Source: a virus. From it: DNA of 22,031 nt. Positions 5,332 through 12,048 of the stretch are shown one piece after another. The DNA is taken from positions 1 through 22,031 of IMG/VR virus record IMGVR_UViG_3300034012_001661; one strand, given 5' to 3'. The translations under genes and the position numbers were made by a program. How positions within the stretch are numbered: the stretch's first letter is position 1; each line of letters starts with the position of its first letter. The notes under the pieces were generated by a model. The model did not search any database and was not told the DNA's origin. It was given only the letters and a program-made list of their open reading frames with translations.

Positions 5332-5982
5332 ATGACGACCACCATCATCCACATCAACCTCGACGCCGTCGACCAACGCCTCCGCCACGGCGAACTGTGG
5401 ACTCACGGCTGGGGAGACTTCACGTCGCCCGAGTCGGCCACCTGCCTCCACGGTGCCATCCGCTACTGCCAGCCCATCAAGGGTGACGCCTACCTGATCG
5501 AGCAGGTGGGCAAACGTTATGGATTCGGCATCGGCGACAACGACAACGCCGACACGTGGGATTTGATCAAGGCGAAGGTGATCCCCGACATCACCGACGA
5601 CATGCTTGCCGACACGTTCGGCCCCAACTGGGAACCGATCGTCGCCTTTGTCCGTCGAGTTGCCACGCTGACATCCAACGAAGCAGGGCAGCTGTTCGCC
5701 GCGTGGGACGCCGCGAGGGTCGCCGCGAGGGTCGCCGCGTGGGTCGCCGCGTGGGACGCCGCGTGGGACGCCGCGAGGGGCGCCGCGAGGGGCGCCGCGT
5801 GGGACGCCGCGAGGGGCGCCGCGAGGGGCGCCGCGAGGGGCGCCGCGAGTGGTCTTGTCGTCCGTGATCTGATCGGCCAGCACGGCTTCAACCAAGCCCA
5901 CTACGACCTTCTCACGCAGCCGTGGGCGACCGTCATCGGCAAGGTTCATCCCGACGACGCTGATCGGTTGGTGGCGACGTGA
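5332..5982 (+). CDS. Protein with an internal A-A-[WR]-[DVG] tandem repeat
   Basis: A 216-aa protein starting at ATG 5332, 5 nt after AAAGGAAC (5319-5326); an in-frame TTG at 5302 is less likely. Residues 1-120 are a mixed alpha/beta region without a recognised domain. Residues 123-174 consist of a four-residue repeat, Ala-Ala-[Trp/Arg]-[Asp/Val/Gly], coded by 12-bp units, and should form a long helix with Trp and Arg along one face. A normal sequence follows to the end. Similar Ala/Trp/Asp repeats occur in several phage and bacterial proteins of unknown role. Unit number probably varies among relatives. It restarts translation after a 53-base gap in the overlapping operon. Confidence 0.8.
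   Translation: MTTTIIHINLDAVDQRLRHGELWTHGWGDFTSPESATCLHGAIRYCQPIKGDAYLIEQVGKRYGFGIGDNDNADTWDLIKAKVIPDITDDMLADTFGPNWEPIVAFVRRVATLTSNEAGQLFAAWDAARVAARVAAWVAAWDAAWDAARGAARGAAWDAARGAARGAARGAASGLVVRDLIGQHGFNQAHYDLLTQPWATVIGKVHPDDADRLVAT
5698..5853 (+). repeat. Thirteen 12-bp tandem repeats
   Basis: The unit is GCCGCG[T/A]GG followed by GAC, GTC or GGC. Twelve units are complete and the thirteenth (5842-5853) is degenerate. The period is a multiple of three, so copy number can change without a frameshift. The repeat keeps several frames open on both strands, producing false antisense ORFs. Confidence 0.95.
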
Positions 5983-6578
5983 GCCGCCGCCTGTTCACAC
6001 TGCTGACCCTTGCCGCAGTCGCCGCCCTCCCCGGCACGGCTCACGCCAACGCCAACACGGCCGACGCCAACTGTGACGGTGTCACGTTCGACATGCCGAA
6101 GGGCGAGGCCGACACCGTCGTCACCACCACGCTGAACGGCCGGGTGGTGCGTACCGACACCGTCGTCACGTTCGGCGCACCGCTGGCATTCAGCATCGCC
6201 TCGCCCGACCAGACACGCCCGCACGTCTGGACGATCACCGTCGACTCACGGTGGAACGACGACACCGTGTGGACCGAGACGGTCCCGGCGTGCTCGCCGC
6301 CTGTGGCATCGACAACGACAACGCCTGCCACGACGAGCACCACAGTGCCCAACCAGACGACGACGACGAGCACCACAGTCGTCAACCCCACGACGAGCAC
6401 CACAGTGCCCACACAAGCCACGACGGTCGTCACGACGCCGCGGCCGACACCGACGACCACGACCGTGCCGCCGTTCGAGCTGCCCGAGACGGGCGCCGAC
6501 CATTGGGGGCTGCTCGCCATCGGTGCGACAGCGTTCGCCGTCGGTGTCGTCCTGCGGCGACTGGTGGAGCGGTCGTGA
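5979..6578 (+). CDS. LPETG cell-wall-anchored surface protein
   Basis: A 199-aa protein from GTG 5979 in a 4-nt overlap with the previous gene. Residues 1-24 are a Sec signal peptide (RR, then LFTLLTLAAVAAL, cleavage probably near AHA-NA). Residues 25-110 form a predicted beta domain. Residues 111-163 are a Thr/Pro-rich stalk, as in wall-spanning proteins. LPETG (168-172) precedes a hydrophobic helix (about 176-191) and an Arg-containing tail (RRLVERS), the complete sortase signal. Sortase would cut between Thr and Gly and join the protein to peptidoglycan. An early-operon surface protein in a phage could mask a receptor or alter adhesion of lysogens. That role is inferred. Confidence 0.88.
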   Translation: MSRRLFTLLTLAAVAALPGTAHANANTADANCDGVTFDMPKGEADTVVTTTLNGRVVRTDTVVTFGAPLAFSIASPDQTRPHVWTITVDSRWNDDTVWTETVPACSPPVASTTTTPATTSTTVPNQTTTTSTTVVNPTTSTTVPTQATTVVTTPRPTPTTTTVPPFELPETGADHWGLLAIGATAFAVGVVLRRLVERS

Positions 6579-6835
6579 GCACGTCAGAGTCTCGCGAGAT
6601 AGCGCCGCTTGGTGACGGCATCGCCAAGCACTTGCGGGTGCTCTCGGCGGCCCACTCTCGTCGCCGCCCAAGGCTGGCCGCAGACCTGGAAGAAGCGGCC
6701 GACGAGATCGACCGCTTGCAGGGCGTGGTCGACCACCTAGCAGAACTGCTCTCGTCCTACTCGTGCGGCTGTGGCGACCTCTACACCCCACCCGCTGTGG
6801 ACTGGGAGTGCGAGAACTGCCGGGGTGAAGCGTGA
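6575..6835 (+). CDS. Small protein with helix and zinc-ribbon-like Cys pairs
   Basis: An 86-aa protein from GTG 6575 in a 4-nt overlap with the preceding gene. Residues 31-60 form an amphipathic, probably coiled-coil helix. C64-x-C66 and C79-x-x-C82 in the tail could hold one zinc ion. No family is recognised; the Cys pairs suggest DNA or protein binding. It immediately precedes the WhiB-like gene, also by a 4-nt overlap. Confidence 0.7.
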   Translation: MSTSESREIAPLGDGIAKHLRVLSAAHSRRRPRLAADLEEAADEIDRLQGVVDHLAELLSSYSCGCGDLYTPPAVDWECENCRGEA

Positions 6836-7290
6836 CTTCCTCCAGCGCCACCTGGCGCCACCTCGCAGCCTGCGCCGGCAGCGACCCGAACGACTGGGTG
6901 TGGATCAACTCAAACAAGCTGAAGGACGGCCGCAAAGCCGCCAAGCTCAAGCAGATCTGCGCCACCTGCCCGGTCAGGGTTGAGTGCCTCGACACCGAGC
7001 TCGCCGTCATGCGTACCGGTGAAACGTCCTACGGGGTGTTCGGTGGCACCGACGTCTACGAACGTCGCGTCATGTTGGGGATGTCGGCCGACTTCCGACG
7101 CCGACAGCACCACCGTCCCTCGTCGCCGATGGAGCACGGCACGGTCGCCGGGTACAACAAGCACTTCCGCTACCCGGACCTGTTCGGTTCGCCGTGTGAC
7201 GCCTGCAAATGGGCCAACAGTCAGCGGTTCGTCGAGTACCGACGCACCCGACGCATCGGCGTCGGCGTCGCTGAGGGTGGCGCGGCGTGA
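6832..7290 (+). CDS. WhiB-like iron-sulfur transcription factor with Cys-rich tail
   Basis: A 152-aa protein from GTG 6832. The N-terminal domain has the four WhiB cysteines C14, C43-x-x-C46 and C52, which bind a [4Fe-4S] cluster, followed by the turn G68-V-F-G-G72, close to the consensus GVWGG. Family members bind sigma factor region 4 and DNA, and are confined to actinobacteria and their phages, which supports the host assignment. Phage WhiB proteins (for example of mycobacteriophage TM4) can interfere with host WhiB2 and cause superinfection exclusion; the same role here is an inference. Residues 101-125 (HGTVAGY ... SPCDAC) are an unusual extension matching the repeat of the HNH protein at 1791. 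Confidence 0.92.
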   Translation: MTSSSATWRHLAACAGSDPNDWVWINSNKLKDGRKAAKLKQICATCPVRVECLDTELAVMRTGETSYGVFGGTDVYERRVMLGMSADFRRRQHHRPSSPMEHGTVAGYNKHFRYPDLFGSPCDACKWANSQRFVEYRRTRRIGVGVAEGGAA

Positions 7291-8246
7291 ACGCCACCGT
7301 CCTGTTCGCCGGTGCGGGCGGCTCGAGCGTCGGGCTCGAGCACGCCGGCTATCACACCGTCGGCTACGAGTACTGGAACCGTGCCGTCGACACTCACAAC
7401 GCCAACGGCATGCAGTGCCACCTCCACGACCTGTCACACCCGGCAGGCGACAACGACATCACACCGTGCGACCTGTTGTGGGCGTCGCCACCGTGCCAGC
7501 CGTTCAGCGCAGCCGGTGACGGTGAAGGCGAGAACGACGACCGCGACGGCTTCCCGTGGACGCTGCGGATCATCGCCAAGCTACTCCCGCCCGTGGTCAT
7601 CATCGAGAACGTCAAGGGTCTGACCTTTGCCAAGCACGCCGACTACTTCTCGGCAGTGCTCCGCCATATCGCAGCCCTCGGCTACCGGGTCGACTGGCGG
7701 GTGTTGAACAGCGCCGACTACGGCGTCCCGCAGACCCGTGAGCGGTGCTTCATCGTTGCCCGCCGCGACAACGGGCCGATCACCTGGCCGGCGCCAACCC
7801 ACACCCAGGGCGACTCACTGTTCCTCGAGCCGTGGGCGACGATGGCCGAGGCGCTGGGGTGGGATGAGAGCGCCGTGCTCGTTGGCAACAACACGATCGC
7901 CGGCGGCCCGCTTGCGGAACGCTGCGCCACGGAACCGGCGATGACCGTCGGCACCAGGGGCGACCTGTGGACGTTGCACTACCGCCAGACCAACCGCGAT
8001 GGCGAACCGATCACCTGCGACGTCACCGACCGACCGGCGCCAACCGTCGGCACACAGTCGGGCAGCCAATGGATTGTCAACAACGCCATCCGCCTCACCA
8101 TTGCGGAACTGGCGAAGTTGCAGGGCTTCCCCGACGGCTATGTGTGGACCGGCACCAAGACCGACCAGGCCCGCATGATCGGCAACGCCGTTTGCCCGAT
8201 CATGGCGCAAGCACTCGCAGAGGCGAACAGGCCGGTGAAGCGATGA
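7287..8246 (+). CDS. DNA (cytosine-5) methyltransferase
   Basis: A 319-aa C5-methyltransferase with the ordered motifs: I (FAGAGG, residues 7-12, SAM binding), IV (PPC70QPFS, catalytic Cys), VI (E107-N-V), VIII (Q149-T-R-E-R) and X (IGNAV near 300). The target-recognition region lies between about 165 and 265. It would methylate cytosine in a short site, most simply to protect phage DNA against host restriction. No cognate restriction gene is nearby, so it is an orphan enzyme. The start is GTG 7287 in a 4-nt overlap with the WhiB-like gene. The specificity cannot be read from sequence. Confidence 0.95.
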   Translation: MNATVLFAGAGGSSVGLEHAGYHTVGYEYWNRAVDTHNANGMQCHLHDLSHPAGDNDITPCDLLWASPPCQPFSAAGDGEGENDDRDGFPWTLRIIAKLLPPVVIIENVKGLTFAKHADYFSAVLRHIAALGYRVDWRVLNSADYGVPQTRERCFIVARRDNGPITWPAPTHTQGDSLFLEPWATMAEALGWDESAVLVGNNTIAGGPLAERCATEPAMTVGTRGDLWTLHYRQTNRDGEPITCDVTDRPAPTVGTQSGSQWIVNNAIRLTIAELAKLQGFPDGYVWTGTKTDQARMIGNAVCPIMAQALAEANRPVKR

Positions 8247-8419
8247 ACGACCCCGCCAAGCCCGACACCCCCACCAAGGAAGAACACGACGCCTGGGTCG
8301 CCAAGCACGGCCGCAGCTACACGCAGCGACCGGTGAAACGGCGCAGGCCGAAGGAGATCACCGACATGCCGGCGTCATCGTTCTCGATCATCGACGGCTA
8401 CATCAAGGAGGACGAGTGA
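8243..8419 (+). CDS. Small basic protein of unknown function
   Basis: A 58-aa protein from ATG 8243, overlapping the methyltransferase stop by 4 nt. It is highly charged and Pro/Lys-rich in the first 40 residues, so probably disordered there. The last part contains an AAGGAGG-like stretch (8405-8411) serving the next gene. No family is recognised. Confidence 0.6.
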   Translation: MNDPAKPDTPTKEEHDAWVAKHGRSYTQRPVKRRRPKEITDMPASSFSIIDGYIKEDE

Positions 8420-8598
8420 AGACGTACACAACACCGGGCGGCGTTGAGATCCGCATCGGCGATACCACGTTTTGGGTTGAGGACATGTACGCCGACCTTG
8501 TCGCCGCCCTCGGCATCGCCCGCGCCTACCAGGCAAAGTGCGAACGATTGGAGGCGCAGGTCGCACAGCTCTGCGCACTGCTTGCGGTGCCGACGTGA
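8416..8598 (+). CDS. Small protein with C-terminal helix
   Basis: A 60-aa protein from GTG 8416, 4 bases after AGGAGG inside the preceding gene. A short beta-rich start (GGVEIRIGDTTFWVE) is followed by a helix with heptad hydrophobics. Function unknown. It overlaps both neighbours by 4 nt. Confidence 0.6.
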   Translation: MKTYTTPGGVEIRIGDTTFWVEDMYADLVAALGIARAYQAKCERLEAQVAQLCALLAVPT

Positions 8599-9386
8599 GG
8601 ACCATCAGCTACGGCGGCGGCGTGCAGTCGACTGCCTTGCTCGTCCTTGCAGCGTTCGGCGACATCCGCCCTGTCGACGTTGCCCTGTTCGCCAACACCG
8701 GCGACGACAGCGAACACCCGGCGACGCTCGCTTACGTCCGTGACGTGGCAACACCGTGGGCGGAATCGCTTGGCATCCCCATCGTGGAGGTCCGACGCAC
8801 CTACGCCGACGGCCGCCCGTACCGCACCCTGTACGAGACGTTGACCGAGACGGCAGGCATCGGCATCCCCGTGCGCCTGTCCGGTGGCGTGCCTGGCTCG
8901 CGCACCTGCACCGCCGAATGGAAGGCGGGCGCCCTGTCTCGGTGGCGTCGCAACAACGGGGCCATCCCCAGCAAGCCGTTCGTGTCGCTCGTCGGGTTCT
9001 CCATCGACGAAGCACACCGCGCCAACAAGAGCAAGGCGTCCGCATGGGAAGTCATCGAGTACCCGCTGCTCGACCTCGGCCTGAGCCGCAACGACTGCGA
9101 GAACATCATCTGCGGCGCAGGACTGCCCGTTCCACCCAAGTCGGCGTGCTGGTTCTGCCCGTGGAAGACGATCGAAGGTTGGCGGCGCATGAAGGCCGAC
9201 GAACCTGAATTGTTCGCCAAGGCCGTCGACCTGGAAGCGCAACTCTCGGCCAAGTCGCAAGGCAAAGGCAACGGCCCCGTCTACATGACCGACGCGCTCC
9301 GTCCCCTGCCCGAGATCACCGTCGGCGAACAGCACTCGTTGCCGTTCAACAACGCCGAATGCGACGAAGGGGTGTGCTGGGTATGA
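8595..9386 (+). CDS. PAPS-reductase-like ATP pyrophosphatase
   Basis: A 263-aa protein with the N-type ATP pyrophosphatase loop S5-Y-G-G-G-V-Q-S (residues 5-12, like SGGxDS) and the PAPS reductase/DndC-like pair RTC105TAEWK. Further cysteines are C168, C173 and C185-x-x-C188. This superfamily activates a substrate by adenylation; members reduce PAPS or insert sulfur into tRNA or DNA. Here no other sulfur-assimilation gene is present, while a DNA methyltransferase and nucleases are, so DNA or RNA modification is more likely than sulfur assimilation (inference). The start is GTG 8595 in a 4-nt overlap; a longer frame to 8538 overlaps the neighbour. No DndA, B, D or E partner is seen. Confidence 0.85.
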   Translation: MRTISYGGGVQSTALLVLAAFGDIRPVDVALFANTGDDSEHPATLAYVRDVATPWAESLGIPIVEVRRTYADGRPYRTLYETLTETAGIGIPVRLSGGVPGSRTCTAEWKAGALSRWRRNNGAIPSKPFVSLVGFSIDEAHRANKSKASAWEVIEYPLLDLGLSRNDCENIICGAGLPVPPKSACWFCPWKTIEGWRRMKADEPELFAKAVDLEAQLSAKSQGKGNGPVYMTDALRPLPEITVGEQHSLPFNNAECDEGVCWV

Positions 9387-9721
9387 CGCACCCCAACAAA
9401 GTCAAGGGAGATAGGGCCGAGCTCGAGGCCGCACGCATCCTCCACGACCTCACCGGCTGGCCCGTGCGCCGCAAACTCGGCGCAGGCCGCACCGACGACG
9501 AAGGCGACCTTGAAGGCGTGCCGCTGACCGTCATCCAAGTCGCCAACTGGGCCGACACCAACCGCGCCATGCGAGTGAAGCCTGACAAGGCCGAACAGCA
9601 ACGCATCAACGCCGGCGCCACCTTCGCCGCAACCCTCATCCGACTGCGCGGCGGCACCTGGCGCGCCGTGCTCACCCCCGAACAACTCTGCACCCTGCTC
9701 CGAGAGGCGACAAACCCATGA
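9383..9721 (+). CDS. PD-(D/E)XK-like protein, possibly Holliday-junction-resolvase-like
   Basis: A 112-aa protein from ATG 9383 in a 4-nt overlap. The layout matches small Hjc-like resolvases: an N-terminal helix with K6-V-K-G-D-R-A-E13, a hairpin (RRKLGAGR), then G-D42-L-E-G and a strand VIQ52-V-A54-N-W. In active nucleases the last motif is (D/E)-x-K. Here Gln and Ala stand in for the acid and Lys, so activity is doubtful or uses another residue. It lies directly before the Cas4/RecB-like nuclease, in a block of recombination and replication genes. The fold assignment is moderate; the function is uncertain. Confidence 0.6.
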   Translation: MTHPNKVKGDRAELEAARILHDLTGWPVRRKLGAGRTDDEGDLEGVPLTVIQVANWADTNRAMRVKPDKAEQQRINAGATFAATLIRLRGGTWRAVLTPEQLCTLLREATNP

Positions 9722-10965
9722 AGCTCAAGTACTCCGCCAAAGCCCACGGCTACTGGCTTGACGGCAAGCGCTGCAAGTCCCCCAGCGCCATCGCCAAAGT
9801 CCCCGACGACCAGAGCGGCCTCACCAAATGGAAGCTCCGGCAGGCACTCACCGGCGTCGCCCTCCGGCCCGAGCTCGCGACCCGCATCGCCGCCGCCAAC
9901 GGCGACAAGGACGCCCTCGACGCCATCTGCGAGGAAGCGATCCACGCAGCCGGTGGCAACAGTGGCCGCGACCGAGGCACCGCCGTCCACGGCATCACCG
10001 AACACCTCGACGGCGGCGTCACCCTCCTCGAGACACCCGAGGTGACCGCGATCCGCGAGCAGTATCAGACGCTCATGGCGCGCTACGGCCTCGAGGTCGT
10101 CCAGATCGAAGGCGTCATCGTTCACCCCGACCTGATGGTCGCCGGCCGCTTCGACCGCATCGTCAAATGCCCCGACGGCAAACTCCGCATCGCCGACGTC
10201 AAGACCGGCGAAAGCGCCGACAAGTACCTCCACTCGCACTGCACACAACTGTGGCTGTACGCGTCCGCTCCGCTGCTCGCCACCGGCCCACAAGGTGATC
10301 AGGACTTCGAGGTCACCGAGTTCGCACCGATGCCCGCCGTCGACCAAGACATCGCCTACGTCATCCACCTGCCCGCCGAAGGCGACGGAGACATCATCGG
10401 CGTCGACATCGCCGCCGGTCGCGACTGCTTCCACAACGTCATCGCGCCCATCTGGGGATGGCGCAGCCGCAAGAACCTGCGCGTACCCGTCGACGCGGTC
10501 ATTCAGCCGCCAATGCCACGCACCACCAACAAGAACAACACCGCCGCCCCGCCGCCCCGCATCGCCCCCGACGAGGGCCGCACCGGCGTCAACGTCGACA
10601 GCCTGCGCGACAAGTACAAGGCGCTCGACCCGGCGGCGAGGTCGTGGGTGGACGCCAAGCGCGCCGAGTCGCTGGCGGCACACGTCGACTTCCATCTCGC
10701 CACACCGACCGAGCGACGGGCGTGGATCATGTCGGCACTCTGCAACCTCGCAGCCGCCGAGGTCGACGACGACGACACGGTGAAGGCCATCTGTCGCTTC
10801 GTCACCAGTGACGATGCGTGCGAGTGGCCGACGGTCACCGCTGGGCACGCCGTCGGGTCGCTCGACGTGGTCCAGGCCAAAGCGTTCCGCGACACGGCGC
10901 TCGTGTTCGCCGCGGGCATGGGCGTGCTCGAGTTCGACGAGCTCGGGGCGAAGGTGGCGGCCTAG
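9718..10965 (+). CDS. Cas4/RecB-like PD-(D/E)XK exonuclease
   Basis: A 415-aa protein from ATG 9718. Residues 85-185 carry the RecB/Cas4-type nuclease motifs: G87-T-A-V-H91, D146 in GRFDRI, D160-x-K162 in IADVKTG, and Q177-L-W-L-Y-A. These are the metal and helix-QxxxY positions of the family. No Cys cluster for an iron-sulfur centre is evident, unlike true Cas4. Residues 280-415, after a Pro/Asn linker near 265-285, are a separate helical region of unknown role. Phage members are thought to act as 5'-3' exonucleases in recombination-dependent replication. It is followed by the SSB-like gene after a 71-bp gap with a small G/C hairpin, a usual pairing of exonuclease and ssDNA-binding protein. 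Confidence 0.85.
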   Translation: MKLKYSAKAHGYWLDGKRCKSPSAIAKVPDDQSGLTKWKLRQALTGVALRPELATRIAAANGDKDALDAICEEAIHAAGGNSGRDRGTAVHGITEHLDGGVTLLETPEVTAIREQYQTLMARYGLEVVQIEGVIVHPDLMVAGRFDRIVKCPDGKLRIADVKTGESADKYLHSHCTQLWLYASAPLLATGPQGDQDFEVTEFAPMPAVDQDIAYVIHLPAEGDGDIIGVDIAAGRDCFHNVIAPIWGWRSRKNLRVPVDAVIQPPMPRTTNKNNTAAPPPRIAPDEGRTGVNVDSLRDKYKALDPAARSWVDAKRAESLAAHVDFHLATPTERRAWIMSALCNLAAAEVDDDDTVKAICRFVTSDDACEWPTVTAGHAVGSLDVVQAKAFRDTALVFAAGMGVLEFDELGAKVAA

Positions 10966-11036
10966 CCAACCACCCCCGGCGCCGGCACCGGGTCACCAAC
11001 GGGCAACCCAACCCACACACACAAGGAGAACCAGTA

Positions 11037-11591
11037 ATGCCATTGGACGCACCCACAACCAGCGGACCCCCCGCCGCCTACTTCCCCGAAGAAGGCGACT
11101 CGATCGTCGTCGGCATCGTCGACATCGGCAGCTACCACCAGCGCGACTACGACACCGACGAGCTCAAGTACTGGCCCGACGGCGGCAAGGTCGAAGGCAA
11201 GGTGATCACCGGGCTCGTCGTGTCCACCAGCGGCTTGACGTGCGGCGGATCGCAGAAGGCCAACGGACCCATCAGTGCCGGCGACATCGTCACGTTCTGG
11301 TGCGAAGGCGGAAAGCACTTCACCTACACCGACGCCCTCAAGGCGCACGGGCCGGTGTCGCGCGGCGACGTGATGCTCTGGAAGCGTGACGCCGACAAGC
11401 CGCCGAAGAACGCCAAGCACAACCCGCAGAAGGTGTACACCGCCAAGATCCGCGCACCCAAGGCGGATGACGGTGACATCGTCGCACGCTGCGAGAAGGC
11501 GGCACGGGACCTCGCCGCCGCCAAGGCGCTCGATGCGCCGGCGGATACTTCGGGTGCTGAGGCTGCGAAGGGCGAGGAGGAGAGCTGGTGA
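11037..11591 (+). CDS. Putative ssDNA-binding-like protein with acidic tail
   Basis: A 184-aa protein starting at ATG 11037, 8 nt after AAGGAGAA. The start is decided by this site, as the frame upstream is open to 10818 but lies over the previous gene. Residues 18-130 are rich in predicted strands with Gly turns, compatible with an OB fold. The tail is Ala/Glu-rich and ends EEESW, an acidic run with a terminal aromatic, like SSB tails that recruit partners. I do not recognise the family directly. The role is inferred from its tail and from its position between an exonuclease and a primase-helicase. Confidence 0.7.
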   Translation: MPLDAPTTSGPPAAYFPEEGDSIVVGIVDIGSYHQRDYDTDELKYWPDGGKVEGKVITGLVVSTSGLTCGGSQKANGPISAGDIVTFWCEGGKHFTYTDALKAHGPVSRGDVMLWKRDADKPPKNAKHNPQKVYTAKIRAPKADDGDIVARCEKAARDLAAAKALDAPADTSGAEAAKGEEESW

Positions 11592-11731
11592 ACGTCGAAG
11601 TCGAACAGCGAGTTGTGATCCGGCTCACCGCAGCAGAGGCGTTGGCGCTGCACAGCATCCTCGATGACCTGTCCAGCGACTTCGCCATCGAGCTCGCAGC
11701 GCACCTCTTCGACGTCGACATCGTCGAGTAA
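11588..11731 (+). CDS. Very small acidic protein
   Basis: A 47-aa protein from GTG 11588 in a 4-nt overlap with the SSB-like gene, ending at TAA 11731. One strand (VEVEQRVVIRLT) is followed by an amphipathic helix. It is the last gene before a strong hairpin. Function unknown. Confidence 0.6.
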   Translation: MNVEVEQRVVIRLTAAEALALHSILDDLSSDFAIELAAHLFDVDIVE

Positions 11732-11744
11732 CACCCCGCGTTGT

Positions 11745-11775
11745 CCGGTCCGGGGGGCGGCAACCCCCGGACCGG
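11745..11775 (+). terminator. Strong G/C hairpin after the SSB-like operon
   Basis: CCGGTCCGGGGG (11745-11756) and CCCCCGGACCGG (11764-11775) form a perfect 12-bp stem around a 7-nt loop, 14 bases after a stop codon. No T-run follows (CGACACCCCCC), but T-less terminators are common in actinobacteria. It probably separates two transcripts. Confidence 0.65.
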
Positions 11776-11859
11776 CGACACCCCCCTATTCGCGTAGACG
11801 CACGAGACGAAGAGGCACAGACGATGATGACACATGGGGTCAAGTGGGGGGCGACTAGC

Positions 11860-11993
11860 GGGTTTCGGACAACCTCAGCCGACCCCGTGGTTTCGGGGAC
11901 TGGCGCCCATAGGGTTACCAGTGCAGTACCCGAAAACAGGATGACCCCGGCACCGCTTGCGACGGTCCGGGGTCTGATCGAAACCCCAGGAGG
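11860..11993 (+). promoter_or_regulatory. Candidate multi-branched structured RNA before the CoiA-like gene
   Basis: GGGTTTCG (11860-11867) pairs perfectly with CGAAACCC (11979-11986) and encloses three hairpins. These are P2 (GCC 11878-11880 and CCCCG 11883-11887 with CGGGG 11894-11898 and GGC 11902-11904), P3 (GGGTTAC 11912-11918 with GTACCC 11926-11931, one bulge) and P4 (GACCCCGG and ACCG, 11943-11955, with CGGT and CCGGGGTC, 11963-11974). The 3' strand of the closing stem lies 1 base before AGGAGG (11988-11993). An alternative stem, GGGGT (11969-11973) with ACCCC (11983-11987), would break both P4 and the closing stem. This layout suggests a translational switch. A 74-aa frame from ATG 11824 crosses it, but its third codon positions are atypically A/T-rich. 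No known riboswitch is recognised. Confidence 0.45.
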
Positions 11994-12000
11994 TTCCGAT

Positions 12001-12048
12001 ATGACAAGTGTACCAATGGCTGTCAAGACCTGTGAGGTGGAAGCCTGA
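12001..12048 (+). CDS. Possible 15-residue leader peptide
   Basis: ATG 12001 follows AGGAGG (11988-11993) by 7 nt and opens a 15-codon frame, MTSVPMAVKTCEVEA, whose TGA overlaps the next ATG by one base. The best ribosome binding site of the region thus serves this tiny frame and couples it to the CoiA-like gene. It may instead be the end of a 74-aa ORF from 11824. Confidence 0.4.
   Translation: MTSVPMAVKTCEVEA

Noticed and set aside
5698-5853. CRISPR array
   Set aside because: The units abut with no spacers and code in frame; this is a tandem repeat.
5137-5949. 270-codon antisense ORF with GAPRGAPRG repeats
   Set aside because: The 12-bp tandem repeat keeps several frames open; the ORF covers overlapping sense genes.
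9346-10848. 500-codon antisense ORF opposite the Cas4/RecB-like gene
   Set aside because: It is a shadow of strong G/C third-position bias; the sense frame has clear nuclease motifs and the antisense product (Asp/Val/Gly-rich) has none.
10966-11036. Promoter between the Cas4-like and SSB-like genes
   Set aside because: Only a small G/C palindrome and the ribosome binding site are visible; no -10 or -35 pair is convincing.
11860-11986. tRNA or tmRNA-like gene
   Set aside because: The closing stem and three hairpins recall a cloverleaf, but the 127-base length, missing T-loop consensus and absent CCA-type end exclude a tRNA.
11824-12048. 74-aa ORF across the structured leader
   Set aside because: It has a plausible ribosome binding site, but many A/T third positions unlike its neighbours, and it contains all stems of the candidate RNA. 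Kept as an alternative only.
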